From: Nonomuraea aurantiaca
Lineage (GTDB): Bacteria; Actinomycetota; Actinomycetes; Streptosporangiales; Streptosporangiaceae
DNA length: 64,000 nt
Assembly (NCBI RefSeq): GCF_020215705.1
Contig: NZ_JAIWNB010000002.1
Location: forward strand, 1-64,000
Direction: 5' to 3'
The translations under genes were made by a program, and so were the position numbers. Below are positions 1 through 7,871 of the stretch, in pieces. Each line of letters begins with the position of its first letter. The first letter of the stretch is position 1. A model generated the notes under the pieces. The model saw only the letters and a list, made by a program, of their open reading frames with translations, was not told the DNA's origin and did not search any database.

Positions 1-187
1 GGCGCTGGCCGGAGCGCTGGGAGGTGACGACGCCGGCACGCTCAAGGGCCTGCAGGTGCTTGGTCGTCTGTGGCTGGCGCGCCTGGGCGAGCTGAGCGAG
101 AACACCGACCGGCCGCGGCCGCTCGGCCAGCAGGCCCACGAGGCGCCAGCGGGCCGGGTCGGCCAGTGCGGTGAGGAGTGCGTCCAT
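1..187 (-). CDS. ArsR-family transcriptional regulator, N-terminal part (cut by window edge)
   Basis: Reading leftward from the ATG at 187, the translation starts MDALLTALADPARWRLVGLL and continues into a stretch with QPQTTKHLQALERAGVV. This is the winged-helix DNA-binding region of ArsR/SmtB-type repressors: the 'ALADPxRxxLVxLL' first helix, then a recognition helix with the 'TTKHLQALERAGVV' signature. Such proteins repress their own operon and release DNA on binding a metal or another ligand. Sixty-two codons are present and the C-terminal half lies outside the window, so ligand residues cannot be judged. An AT-rich palindromic stretch just upstream is a natural operator candidate. Family assignment is secure; effector unknown. 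Confidence 0.8.
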   Translation of the reverse strand, partial: MDALLTALADPARWRLVGLLAERPRPVGVLAQLAQARQPQTTKHLQALERAGVVTSQRSGQR

Positions 188-196
188 GCCGAGAAG

Positions 197-217
197 TATT
201 CATCACAGCGAATATTC
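197..217. promoter_or_regulatory. candidate ArsR operator palindrome
   Basis: TATTC (197-201) is followed after 8 nt by GAATA (210-214), and GAATATTC (210-217) is itself a perfect palindrome. The element is 10 nt upstream of the ArsR start codon in otherwise GC-rich DNA. ArsR repressors commonly bind AT-rich imperfect inverted repeats near their own promoter. Position and symmetry are seen; function is inferred. Confidence 0.4.
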
Positions 218-603
218 GTGTCAAGGAATATCTCGGAATGGTCGGGCAGCATAGGGATCGGGCAGGCCGCGGCCCGCAGAGAGATTTGGAGCGGAATCCG
301 GCGTCAGTGACGCTGAGCTACCAACGGTGCGCCTAAGCGAGCATCACGACCTGGGCAAACGCGCTGCCGCTGGTTATCGCTCCGATGCGTGCCCGACTCA
401 TCCCCTGTCGTCCCGACCGAAACGTTGTCTGCCCGAAGTCGGGAGTCACAGGCCGTGACCTGGCCGAATGGCGCTTGCCGGCGGATCCCGTTCCGTTTCA
501 CTCAGCGCCCCGCCTCACGGCTACCACAGCCGCAGACGCTGGCAGCAGCAGAACCCGTCCCACCGCTCCGAGGAGCCACCCACCACCAGCTGAGGCTCTC
601 CTC
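218..603. other. no recognisable gene
   Basis: I find no reading frame with recognisable protein motifs on either strand in this stretch between the ArsR promoter and the first transposase remnant. It is probably decayed intergenic or mobile-element DNA. Confidence 0.4.
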
Positions 604-753
604 TTACGCGGCCAAGCTGTAGTTATCGGTGCATTGTGCTTGACAGATCTCCAGGTCGAACCTGCGCAGGAACGCCTGCCACAGCAGGTCGGCCTGAGCG
701 GCGGACCGGCTGGTGGCCGACGACCACAGCCAGACCGGCTTGGGGCGGGCATC
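604..753 (-). pseudogene. DDE transposase C-terminal fragment
   Basis: The minus-strand frame reads ARPKPVWLWSS and then AQADLLWQAFLRRFDLE before it degenerates and stops at 604. The pattern 'PKPLWLWxS...WQAFLRRFDLEHTFRL' is the region before the last catalytic Glu of a DDE transposase family common in actinomycetes, recalled from family knowledge. The usual continuation (HTFRLFKQTLGWT type) is missing, so only about 50 codons survive. It abuts, tail to head, a fragment of a different transposase on the other strand, so it is a scar of nested or sequential insertions. Confidence 0.55.
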
Positions 754-999
754 ATCGAGCGCACCTTCGGCGAGACCCGCCGCCGCGTCAAGGTCATCGT
801 CCGCTTCCCCGGCGAGACCAGCTGCGTCTCCCTGGTCTGGGCCGTACTCGATCGCGCCGCCCGCGGCTGGCGCGGCTTCACCAGCACCAGCACGGGCCTG
901 CGCATCCTGCAAGACCTCCGCCGAGCCCTGCTCCACCCGCCCACACAGCTCCACCCGACCGACGACCCGGCCTTGGCACCCGTCACCGAGGCCGTCTAA
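748..999 (+). pseudogene. IS256/mutator-type transposase C-terminal fragment
   Basis: From codon 748 the plus strand reads GIIERTFGETRRRVKVIVRF and then PGETSCVSLVWAVLDRA...RGWRG...LRILQDLRRALLHPP before a stop at 999. This is the typical C-terminus of mutator-class transposases ('ERTFGETRRRVKVIGRFPGETSCLSLVWAVLDRASRGWRG' in intact relatives). The DDE catalytic core upstream is absent; the open frame before 748 has no transposase similarity. It is a dead remnant joined at about 748 to the oppositely oriented transposase fragment. Confidence 0.75.
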
Positions 1000-1419
1000 G
1001 ATCCACTCACGGCACCTACCTCGTCGAGCCTTTTACACCGCTCCGAGGACGCGACCTGGCGGTTGACCTATGGACCTATCGGCGTAGTCCGAATGCCGCT
1101 CGCTCCGCCACTGACGAAGAGACCCAGGTCGCACTGGAAGGTCGCACCGGGCGCGGTACCAGCCTTGCGGCTGATTCGTTTCCCGGCCCGCGCCGCACCC
1201 GACGTGCCCTCTCGACATCGGACGCTCCGCGTGCCTTACCGATGGTCAGCCACCGACCTCGGTGGCTGACGGCCTCGAAGTCCACAGAGGCGAGATGGTG
1301 CTCCCGAGATAGCGGTAGCGGATCACCTTGACGCGGGATGCGCCGGTGACCTCGACCCCGTTATGGGCGGTTCCGGTCGGCAGAACCGGCGGCGCAATTG
1401 GCTCCAGCTGAGCCTGTGA
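1000..1419. other. no recognisable gene
   Basis: Nothing with recognisable protein motifs is seen on either strand. The stretch lies between the IS256-type remnant and the stop codon of the MFS transporter and probably contains the 3' end and terminator of the leftward MFS operon. Confidence 0.4.
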
Positions 1420-2685
1420 TTAGCCGGTATGGCTGAGCGTGGCGGTGCGGATGCCGCGGCGCAGGAGAGCGGGAAGGCACAAGATCGTGCCGAGGGCGCC
1501 GGTCCACACCGCCGCCTGCAGCCCGCCCAGGGCGGTGGTGGCGGCGGCGAGCAGGGATCCCAGGGCGACCGCACCCCACAGCAGGAACCGCTGCACGGCG
1601 GCCACCCGGCCCAGCAGCTCCGACGGGGTCTGCGTCTGGCGCAGGGTCAGTGAGGTGGGGCTGAACACGCCTTCACCCACGCAATGCACGACGCTGCCGA
1701 TGATCAGGCCGGCGGCTCCCAGAGCGCCGGGGGCTCCCAGCATGGGCATGGCCACGATGCCCAGCACCGAGACGGTGGCGGCGAGCATGAGCGCGCGCGG
1801 ACTGCCCAGACGCCTGATGAGGGCGGCGGAGGCGAGGTTCCCGATCGGGTAGCCGGCCGCGGCCGAGCCCACCACGATCCCGATCCACAGCGGGGACAGC
1901 CTGAGGATGTTGCGGCAATACAGGACCAGGCTGGTCTCCACCATGGACAGGAACAGGACGTAAACGGTGCCGCAGGCCAGGACCGGCTCCAGGACCGGGT
2001 GCCTGAGCACGAATCTGAGCCCGGTGGCGACGTCTCGCCGTATCCAGCCGCGCTCCGGCGCGGGCTTGGCGGGTGGCACCTCCCGATGCCGGATCATGAT
2101 CAGTGTCACAAGCGACGCGCCGAAGCTGAGGGTGTTGGCGAGGAGTGCGCCGGCCAGGCCGAGCACGGCGATCACCGGCCCCGCGAGCATCGGCCCGACT
2201 GCCTTGGCGGCTGATTCCGACAGCGCCAGGCGGGTGTTGCCGCTGTGCAGCTCGCCCGGGTCGCCGAAGAGAGCGGGCAGATAAGAGGTATAGGCGACCT
2301 GGAAGAACACCACCGCGCAACCACTCAGCACGACCAGCGCGAAAAGCAGGGCGAAGGTGAGAACGCCGGTGACCGCCAAGACCCAGATCGCGCTGAACGC
2401 GATCAGCTGTACGCCGTTGCCGACCAGCATGACCGTGCGGCGAGGCAACCGGTCCACGATGGCCCCCGCGGGTAAGCCGAGCGGCAGGAAAGGCAGGAAC
2501 AGAGCGAACGGCAGCAGCGCGGCCTGCGCCGGGGACGCGCCCAACACCGTCACCGCGAGCAAGGGCAGCGCCAGCGTCATGAAGTGGTCTGCGATCAATG
2601 ACATCGACTGCCCCGCCCACAGCAGTCCGAAGTCACGCCGGGCCGTCGCTCGCGTGGGCTCAGCGGACTCCGGCACGGACCTCAT
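1420..2685 (-). CDS. MFS exporter (EntS-like)
   Basis: A 421-residue integral membrane protein of the major facilitator superfamily. It opens RRDFGLLWAGQSMSLIADHF, the N-terminal signature of the drug/siderophore-exporter-like branch. The A-like loop LPAGAIVDRLPRRTVMLVG follows helix 2, and about twelve hydrophobic segments follow. Its start codon overlaps the stop of the upstream hydrolase gene as ATGA (2682-2685), so the two are translationally coupled. It is the last gene of a three-gene leftward operon (monooxygenase-like, hydrolase, exporter). It probably exports a small molecule modified by, or protected against by, its partners. Substrate unknown. Confidence 0.85.
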   Translation of the reverse strand: MRSVPESAEPTRATARRDFGLLWAGQSMSLIADHFMTLALPLLAVTVLGASPAQAALLPFALFLPFLPLGLPAGAIVDRLPRRTVMLVGNGVQLIAFSAIWVLAVTGVLTFALLFALVVLSGCAVVFFQVAYTSYLPALFGDPGELHSGNTRLALSESAAKAVGPMLAGPVIAVLGLAGALLANTLSFGASLVTLIMIRHREVPPAKPAPERGWIRRDVATGLRFVLRHPVLEPVLACGTVYVLFLSMVETSLVLYCRNILRLSPLWIGIVVGSAAAGYPIGNLASAALIRRLGSPRALMLAATVSVLGIVAMPMLGAPGALGAAGLIIGSVVHCVGEGVFSPTSLTLRQTQTPSELLGRVAAVQRFLLWGAVALGSLLAAATTALGGLQAAVWTGALGTILCLPALLRRGIRTATLSHTG

Positions 2686-3566
2686 GCCTGCTGCCAGAAG
2701 TCACGAAGCAGCGAGTGGACGGTGTGCGCCTCCTCGACATGGCTGAACGAGCCGCTGCGCTCCAGCATGTGGAAGCGGGCCTGAGGTGCGAAGCGCTCGA
2801 AGTCGCGCTGCAGCGCCGGATGCAACGCCCTGTCGTAACGACCGGTCAAGACCATCAGGGGAAGGCCTATCTCCTTGAGCCGGGGCCGGAAGTCCGGGAT
2901 CCTGGCCACCTCGCCCCCGATCATGAAGTCGACGTCCTCGCCGCAGAAGATCGGATAGAGCTCGAGGTTCCTGGCGCCGGGCTCGTCGGCCAGCAGGGCG
3001 GCGTTGCCGGGATCGTAGAACCTGACCAGGGCCGCCGCCCTGGCGAACTCCTGCCGCAGCGGCTCGTCGGTGGAGCGCAGCCCATCCAGCCGCAGCGCCT
3101 GGATCCGCTCCCACACCTCGGGCAACTGCGTGGCCAGCTCACGGTTGATGTTGGCATGGTTGAGCTGCCACATTTCCGGGCTGTGCAGGGTGTTGGCCAA
3201 GGTGACGGTGCGTGCCAGGGCGGGATGGTCCAGGGCGATCGCCTGCGCGATCAGCCCGCCGTAGGAGAAGCCGTACAGGTGCGCCGGGCCCAGGTGCTCG
3301 AGCAGCGCCGCCACATCGGCGACGTCGCCGGCGAAGGTGATCTCGGTGAGGTCTTGCGGGCGATCGGAGCGGCCGCGGCCGAACAGGTCCACGTAGATCA
3401 CCCGATGATCCACCGCGAGGGCGTCGAAGTGCGGGTGGAAGATCACATGTGATCCCGCGGGACCCAGCCCCGAAAGCAGCAGTACGGCCTCGCCCTCTCC
3501 GTGCTGCTCCACCCAAATGCGGCGACCGTGGATCTCGTAGGGCTGGCCGTGCGGATGTTCGATCAT
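2682..3566 (-). CDS. alpha/beta-fold hydrolase
   Basis: A 294-residue alpha/beta hydrolase. The nucleophile elbow GFSYGG (Gly-x-Ser-x-Gly) supplies the catalytic Ser, the acid is probably the Asp in LTGRYDRALHP, and a C-terminal His in SFSHVEEAHTVHS completes the triad. The oxyanion-region motif LLSGLGPAGS lies near the N-terminus. I take the ATG at 3566 (MIEHPHGQPYE) because the open frame before it has no family similarity. The gene follows the ABM-domain gene by 40 nt and overlaps the MFS gene. It is cytoplasmic and of the haloperoxidase/esterase-like type; substrate unknown. Confidence 0.85.
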   Translation of the reverse strand: MIEHPHGQPYEIHGRRIWVEQHGEGEAVLLLSGLGPAGSHVIFHPHFDALAVDHRVIYVDLFGRGRSDRPQDLTEITFAGDVADVAALLEHLGPAHLYGFSYGGLIAQAIALDHPALARTVTLANTLHSPEMWQLNHANINRELATQLPEVWERIQALRLDGLRSTDEPLRQEFARAAALVRFYDPGNAALLADEPGARNLELYPIFCGEDVDFMIGGEVARIPDFRPRLKEIGLPLMVLTGRYDRALHPALQRDFERFAPQARFHMLERSGSFSHVEEAHTVHSLLRDFWQQA

Positions 3567-3606
3567 GGCGTTCAGTTTTGCCGAGGTCGGAGACGGCCGC
3601 TGGCGG

Positions 3607-3912
3607 TTATCGGACCTCAGGAGGCGACGCTTTGTCCGAAGGGATGACCATGGTCCAGCCCTCGACCAGGTCATTCATGATCTCACCGAACTCCTGCACC
3701 GGTTCGTTGTTGATGTGGGTCTCGAAGTCGGCCTCGCCGTGTAGGACGTCGTAGACGTATACGACGTCGGGTTCCGTCTCCACCTCCCACACGTCCTGTC
3801 GCAGAGTGCCCGGCTCGCACTCCCTGGCCACCTGGGTAGTGCAGCGCGGGAACTCCAGGAACTCCGATCGCTTGCCTGGTCTGACGACCATTCTGACGAG
3901 TGCTTCGTACAT
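3607..3912 (-). CDS. antibiotic biosynthesis monooxygenase (ABM) domain protein
   Basis: A 101-residue protein starting MYEALVRMVVRPGKRSEFLE and containing CTTQVARECEPGTLRQDVWE and VYVYDVLHGEADFETHINNE. This is the ferredoxin-like ABM fold, small dimeric cofactor-independent oxygenases such as the quinol monooxygenase YgiN. The ATG at 3912 gives the standard ABM length; longer starts add residues unlike the family. It is the first gene of the operon with the hydrolase and MFS exporter, which suggests oxidation or detoxification of a quinol or aromatic compound followed by hydrolysis and export. The catalytic role is inferred from fold only. Confidence 0.75.
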   Translation of the reverse strand: MYEALVRMVVRPGKRSEFLEFPRCTTQVARECEPGTLRQDVWEVETEPDVVYVYDVLHGEADFETHINNEPVQEFGEIMNDLVEGWTMVIPSDKASPPEVR

Positions 3913-4180
3913 CGCAGGCTCCTGGCCTTGGCTGGGTTGCACCGGCCGGTCTTCCCGGCCGGCGTGGGGTGGGTTCTAGCGGGGATTGCCGGCGCGCCAG
4001 GCGACGTAGTCGGTGACCGCCGTGGCGAGCCCGGCCTCAACCGTGTGGCCCGCCTGCAGGGGCGCAGCACCGCGATCAAGAGATCTGCCTACATGTCGAT
4101 CTCCTTCCCGTGCTCGTGGCGCACGGTGTCTTTGATCCCCTTAATGATCTTTATCTGGGAGCAAAAGACCTTGTTTCTAG

Positions 4181-4414
4181 GGAGCGATGAACGCGAGCCG
4201 GAGGTGTGCTCGCGACGCCGCGATGACCGCGGGATCGTCCGAGGCCGAGGTCACCAACGCGTCGGGAATCGGCTGCAGCCAGGCGCCTTCGGAGCCCGCC
4301 GCCGAGGCCGGAGGGTAGCGGACGTCGGCCGCGGCGCTCCAGGGCGGTCAGGCAGGCGTTGGTCGCGATCCGGTACAGCCAGGACCGCAGCGACGATCGG
4401 TGCTCGAAGCCGGC
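4181..4414 (-). pseudogene. ECF sigma factor (TIGR02960/SigX5-like) fragment with frameshift
   Basis: Leftward translation gives [20 protein letters not shown] then [16 protein letters not shown]. After a one-base frame change within a GGC-rich run near 4300 it continues [16 protein letters not shown] and [19 protein letters not shown]. Together these match the end of region 2 and the linker of the actinobacterial ECF sigma subfamily whose members carry '[13 protein letters not shown]' and 'WLQPxPDALL'. Region 2.1-2.3 upstream and region 4 downstream are missing. The gene is frameshifted and truncated at both ends. Downstream, near 4180, the DNA becomes AT-richer and unrelated. Confidence 0.75.
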
Positions 4415-4586
4415 GTTAGTGTTCCCGAACTTGCAACGGGCCGACCTGCCGTCGAACCGCCGACAGTGCGAGCCGAACTGGGAGCGGGAAGCTGACTTCG
4501 CAGCTCAGGGTCTATTTGGCAGTTGGTGTCACGTTGGTTAACGACACCCCTTGTCCCGTACGTCGCGTGCGAGGGGAGAGCGGACC

Positions 4587-4771
4587 ATGCTGACCATGAT
4601 CGGTCATGTCAGCCAGGAGCGGTACGAACAGATCATCACTCGCGGCCGGGAACTGGTTGAACTCCAGACCCGTTCCCAGTTCGAGCTCGGAGACCTGGCA
4701 CTGGAGATCGAGCCGATGCAGCCGCACGGCGGCGGGCACCCGGACCGAGGCGAGGCGCTGTTCGGCGTCTT
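4587..4771 (+). pseudogene. truncated gene resembling DUF6192-type actinomycete proteins
   Basis: After a purine-rich ribosome site (GAGGGGAGA) the ATG at 4587 opens MLTMIGHVSQERYEQIITRG, then RELVELQTRSQFELGDLALE and IEPMQPHGG. I associate this with the N-terminal region of DUF6192-like proteins (about 250-350 residues, often near integrative elements). The frame runs out of family similarity exactly where the left inverted repeat begins (4772), which replaces the rest of the gene. It looks like the target of a recombination or insertion event. The family recollection is from memory and not certain; the truncation is clear. Confidence 0.5.
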
Positions 4772-4928
4772 GGCCCCCGCTCGGGTCCGCGTCACCAGCC
4801 GCAAAGTGACGCTGCGTGACTGCCGCTGTGCGGTTTGACCACGGACTCCTTCGTGAGTCGCGCCGCCAAGTAGCAAAGAGTTATGTCTCTGGCACATTGC
4901 GTCGCCATTACGGGTGCGGCATACCGGC
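4772..4928 (+). repeat. left arm of ~156-bp inverted repeat flanking tetR/SDR segment
   Basis: This 157-nt stretch, from GGCCCCCGCTCGGGTCCGCG to GGTGCGGCATACCGGC, recurs as its reverse complement at 5834-5989. By eye there are about three substitutions and one single-base indel (an extra C in the left copy near 4822). The outer edge cuts off the DUF6192-like gene. The inner edge supplies the last codons of tetR, including its stop. I see no convincing terminal inverted repeats within a single arm, so it is not an obvious classical IS end. Confidence 0.85.
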
Positions 4929-5525
4929 TTCGGCCGCCGGAGGGTCCAGCACCTGGAAGAGTAGGGTGACGTAACGGGCGAGCTCCTCCGGGGGCGCGGC
5001 GGCGAGCGCCGCCGTCCCGAGGACGCGGCGCATCAGCCACACCCCCGCCTGCACCGCGAGCATGAGTTCCGCCCGCATGCCCGCGTCGTCGCCGGGCAGT
5101 TCCTCGCCCAGGCGGCGTCCGGCGTGCCGGGCGATGGCGTCGCGCATGATCTCGGCCGCCCGCGGGTTGGCGGCCGACCTGAGCGTGAGCAGGAACGGGC
5201 CGAGTTCCTCGGCCTCCGGCGCCGTCCTGGCCGCGAGCGTGCGCGCGGTCCGCTCGGCCAGTTCACTGCCCGTGCCGGTGATGACGGTGGGCGGGGCGAA
5301 GGACACCTCGACCGCCTCGGCGAACAGCTCCTCCTTGGAGCCGAAGTAGCGGTTGATGAGCATCGCGGTCACGCCCGCGTCGCGGGCGATGTCGCGCACC
5401 CCCACCCCGTCGTAGCCGTGCCGGGTGAAGGCGTCGACCGCCGCGTCGAGGATGGCCTGCCGGGTGGCGGCGGCGTCGCGTTTGCGCCGGTCGGCGGCGG
5501 GGCCAGGGGTGGTTTTCGCGCTCAT
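4908..5525 (-). CDS. TetR-family transcriptional repressor
   Basis: A 205-residue TetR/AcrR protein. The helix-turn-helix is ATRQAILDAAVDAFTRHGYD, then VGVRDIARDAGVTAMLINRY and FGSKEELFAEAV (residues about 15-65), followed by a variable ligand domain. The ATG at 5525 (MSAKTTPGP) is preferred because the only upstream start in frame lies beyond the operator-like sequence. It is divergent from a truncated SDR gene, with paired GTATAC-centred palindromes between them, the usual layout of a TetR autorepressor controlling an adjacent enzyme. Its last codons (AGMPHP-stop) lie in the left inverted repeat, so the original C-terminus may have been slightly altered. Confidence 0.85.
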   Translation of the reverse strand: MSAKTTPGPAADRRKRDAAATRQAILDAAVDAFTRHGYDGVGVRDIARDAGVTAMLINRYFGSKEELFAEAVEVSFAPPTVITGTGSELAERTARTLAARTAPEAEELGPFLLTLRSAANPRAAEIMRDAIARHAGRRLGEELPGDDAGMRAELMLAVQAGVWLMRRVLGTAALAAAPPEELARYVTLLFQVLDPPAAEAGMPHP

Positions 5526-5530
5526 TCTAC

Positions 5531-5568
5531 AAGTGTATACTTCAGGTAAGTCTACGACTGTATACATG
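5531..5568. promoter_or_regulatory. paired GTATAC palindromes, candidate TetR operators
   Basis: AAGTGTATACTT (5531-5542) and CTGTATACATG (5558-5568) both centre on GTATAC, 26 nt centre to centre, in the 59-nt gap between divergent tetR and SDR starts. The 8-bp TGTATACA core of the second is perfectly palindromic. These are the expected kind of sites for the adjacent TetR protein. The assignment is inference from symmetry and position. Confidence 0.55.
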
Positions 5569-5584
5569 CTTGTTTGAGGGATTC

Positions 5585-5854
5585 ATGAACCTGCAACTCT
5601 CCGGGAAGCGCGCGCTTGTCACGGGTTCCAGCGCGGGTCTGGGCGAGGCCATCGCCAAGGCGCTGGCCGCCGAAGGGGCCGCCGTCGTGGTCCACGGCCG
5701 CGACCGCGACCGCGCGGAGGCCGTCGCCGCCGCCATCCGGGCGGAGGGCGGCGGCGCCGAGGTGACCATCGGCGACCTCGCCACCGACGCCAGCGCCGAC
5801 GCCGTGGCCGAGGCGGCGCTGGCCGGCTGGCAGGCCGGTATGCCGCACCTGTAA
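5585..5854 (+). pseudogene. SDR oxidoreductase, N-terminal fragment
   Basis: From ATG 5585 the frame encodes MNLQLSGKRALVTGSSAGLG and EAIAKALAAEGAAVVVHGRD, the Rossmann nucleotide-binding motif TGxxxGxG of classical short-chain dehydrogenases. It ends after 89 residues in AGMPHL-stop, and these last residues come from the right inverted-repeat arm. The NNAG, catalytic Ser and YxxxK elements (about residues 90-160 in intact SDRs) are missing, so the enzyme is dead. It is divergent from tetR and was presumably that regulator's target before the rearrangement. Confidence 0.8.
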
Positions 5855-5989
5855 TGGCGACGCAATGTGCCAGAGACATAACTCTTTGCTACTTGGCGGC
5901 GCGACTCACGAAGGAGGCCGTGGTCAAACCGCACAGCGCAGTCACGCAGCGTTACTTTGCGGCTGGTGACGCGGACCCGAGCGGGGGCC
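5834..5989 (-). repeat. right arm of ~156-bp inverted repeat
   Basis: Reverse complement of 4772-4928. Its inner edge truncates the SDR gene. On the outer side a leftward frame starting at 6033 (MTEHDAADAALQAL) runs into the arm and, as in the left arm, continues APARVRVTSRKVTL in the same relative frame. Together the arms bracket a 905-bp core that holds tetR and the SDR fragment. Confidence 0.85.
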
Positions 5990-6218
5990 CTCAGGGCCTG
6001 CAGCGCCGCGTCGGCGGCATCGTGCTCCGTCATGCCGCACAGTCTCCCGCGTACCCCGCCTGTCTGGTCCCCGGTCAGATCCTCGACCACCAACCGGCAG
6101 GTAGTTGGCGCGCGTAGCCAGGCGTGGATGGCCCGGCTGGTGGCGGGCGATGAGCACCTCCCCGACACCCCGACCCGCGCCGCTCTGCGCGTCTGACCTT
6201 GCCAGGGCCGCGTCAGGA

Positions 6219-6600
6219 TCAGGAGCCCCTGGATGGGAACTGGGTCGGCGGGTCCGCATCGTCGGTGTTGAGCGCCAGGCGGATGGCCTCCCTCGTCCAG
6301 CCAAGCCCGAGATACAAGCGTGCAAGGTCGCCGTAAAGCAACGTATGGACCCGCGCCAGGAGGCGGGATTGAGTTCAGCGGCTCTGGCATACAGAGGTAG
6401 CGCTTGACGCAGCAACCGCAGCGCTTGCTGCCGGTGCCCGGTTTCCCACCTCAGCCACCCCATCTCCTGGAGCGCATGCGCTAGAAAACCGCGGACGCGT
6501 TGCGGATTGTGGGCCATCTCCGGAGTCGGAGAACCCAAGAACAGCCATTGGCGGTGATAATGATCTTGTGCGGAGTGTGACGTCCGGCTGCGGCGTGTAC
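6219..6600 (-). pseudogene. TPR-protein C-terminal remnant with frameshift
   Basis: Leftward frames give FLAHALQEMGWLRWETGHRQ, then QALRLLRQALPLYARAAELN, and after a frame change near 6345 HTLLYGDLARLYLGLGWTRE plus AIRLALNTDDADPPTQF before a stop at 6219. The alternating small/aromatic spacing is that of tetratricopeptide helices. The break in the middle and the absence of an N-terminus mark it as a fossil. It is probably related to the other TPR remnant at 9767-10747 and shares a 65-nt repeat with DNA beside it. Confidence 0.6.
6525..6589 (+). repeat. 65-nt dispersed repeat, copy 1
   Basis: The stretch beginning GTCGGAGAACCCAAGAACAG is about 80% identical by eye to 10882-10946. Both lie beside TPR-type remnants. 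The minus-strand translations share QDH-xx-RQ-x-LFLGS-x-TP, so the repeat may be a decayed coding segment of related genes. Confidence 0.5.
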
Positions 6601-6845
6601 GGCGTTCGAGGAACTGCCGTCGCTGTCGGATCTGGAGAACTTTCAGAGGGCGCAAATCACACTTCGGAAACCAGTCCACGAGCTGGCGACCGACCATCGT
6701 GGTCTCGATTCTGTCGTCTGCCGTTCCAGGCATCTGCACCGGCGCCATCACCCACCCCTTTGCCTGGCGCCTCGCGCACACCCATGGGGACCTAGCCGAT
6801 TCGGCGGGCCGCCACCCCGTGTTTGCACCTTTCAGGGGTCGGCGC

Positions 6846-7775
6846 CTAGAGTGCGCCAAGATGTTCTTCATCACCGCGATGACCTGCCTGGTGGCGTGCC
6901 GATGACCACCTTCCTGCGAGGGAGGTCTCCCGCAGGCAGCGGATGAACTCCGACTGGAGCGGTGATACGCCCTTTCTGGTGGCTGCGTAGACGGTCCTGG
7001 TCGGCTCGTCCTCCAGGGGTACCAGCAGGATGTCGGGGCGGATGGCGCCCGCCGCCAGTGACGGTACGAGCGCCAGCCCGAGCCCCGCGGCGACGAAGCC
7101 CTGCTTGGCGATCCATTCCCTGGCCGGGAAGGCGATGCGGGGCCGGAGGCCGGCACGCCGGTGGAGAGCGTTCAATGTCTCCGAGCCCTCGGGGAAGCCC
7201 TCGATCCAGGACTCCCCTTCCAGCTCGGCCAGGCGCAGACTCGTCTTGCCCGCCAGCCGGTGCTCTGCGGGCAGGGCCACCAGCAGCGGGTCGTCCAGGA
7301 GGTGGTGCAGGACGAAGCGGTTCTCCTCCAGCGGCTTGTCCGGATAGGCGCTCACCACCGCCACGTCGACCTCGCCGGTAAGCAGGCGGGCCAGCAACGG
7401 GCCGGTCGTGCTCTCCACCAGTGACAGGGCCACGCTCGGGTGTGTCCGCCCGAACGCGGCCATGGCGCGAGGGACCAGATCCGCATCAGCGGTGTCGAAC
7501 GCTCCGACGCGCATCTGGCCCACGTGGTGCAGGTCGTGCCTCGCCGCCTCCAGCCTGTCCAGGATCGCGGTCGCGTGCTCCAGCAGGCGGCGGCCCTCAT
7601 CGGTGAGCTCCACGCCGCGCGGGTGACGGTCGAAAAGCGCGACGCCGAGCTCGCCTTCCAGGGACGCGATCTGGCGTGACACGGCGGACTGGGTGTAGCC
7701 GAGCGAGTCCCCTGCAGCCGTGAAGGTCTTCCTGGCGGCCACCTCGGCGAAAACCTTTAGCCAGGAGACATCCAT
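6846..7775 (-). CDS. LysR-family transcriptional regulator
   Basis: A 309-residue LysR-type regulator. The N-terminal winged helix reads MDVSWLKVFAEVAARKTFTA, then AGDSLGYTQSAVSRQIASLE and LFDRHPRGVELTDEGRRLL. The effector domain follows from about residue 90. The ATG at 7775 gives the canonical start 'MDVxxLxxFxxV'; an earlier in-frame start adds 22 atypical residues. It is transcribed away from the adjacent LLM-class oxidoreductase with a 96-nt gap, the classic arrangement of a LysR activator and its target. Residues after about 285 are unusually rich in Arg/His/Gly and may read into former intergenic DNA. Confidence 0.9.
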   Translation of the reverse strand: MDVSWLKVFAEVAARKTFTAAGDSLGYTQSAVSRQIASLEGELGVALFDRHPRGVELTDEGRRLLEHATAILDRLEAARHDLHHVGQMRVGAFDTADADLVPRAMAAFGRTHPSVALSLVESTTGPLLARLLTGEVDVAVVSAYPDKPLEENRFVLHHLLDDPLLVALPAEHRLAGKTSLRLAELEGESWIEGFPEGSETLNALHRRAGLRPRIAFPAREWIAKQGFVAAGLGLALVPSLAAGAIRPDILLVPLEDEPTRTVYAATRKGVSPLQSEFIRCLRETSLAGRWSSARHQAGHRGDEEHLGAL

Positions 7776-7871
7776 GACCCTTCCTCCCCGGATCGCTATG
7801 CGGCTTTCGCATGGTGGCCATGCCAGACATTCGTTGGTCACATCGACATGGAGAACCCTACGGTGATCGGC

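Noticed and set aside
3976..4070. Minus-strand tail HTVEAGLATAVTDYVAWRAG ending at 3976 as a separate gene remnant
   Set aside because: Resembles an enzyme C-terminus but is only about 30 codons with no identifiable family; not enough to annotate.
4772..4928. 156-bp arm as the end of a classical insertion sequence
   Set aside because: No terminal inverted repeats, no transposase between the arms and no visible target-site duplication, so it is listed only as a repeat.
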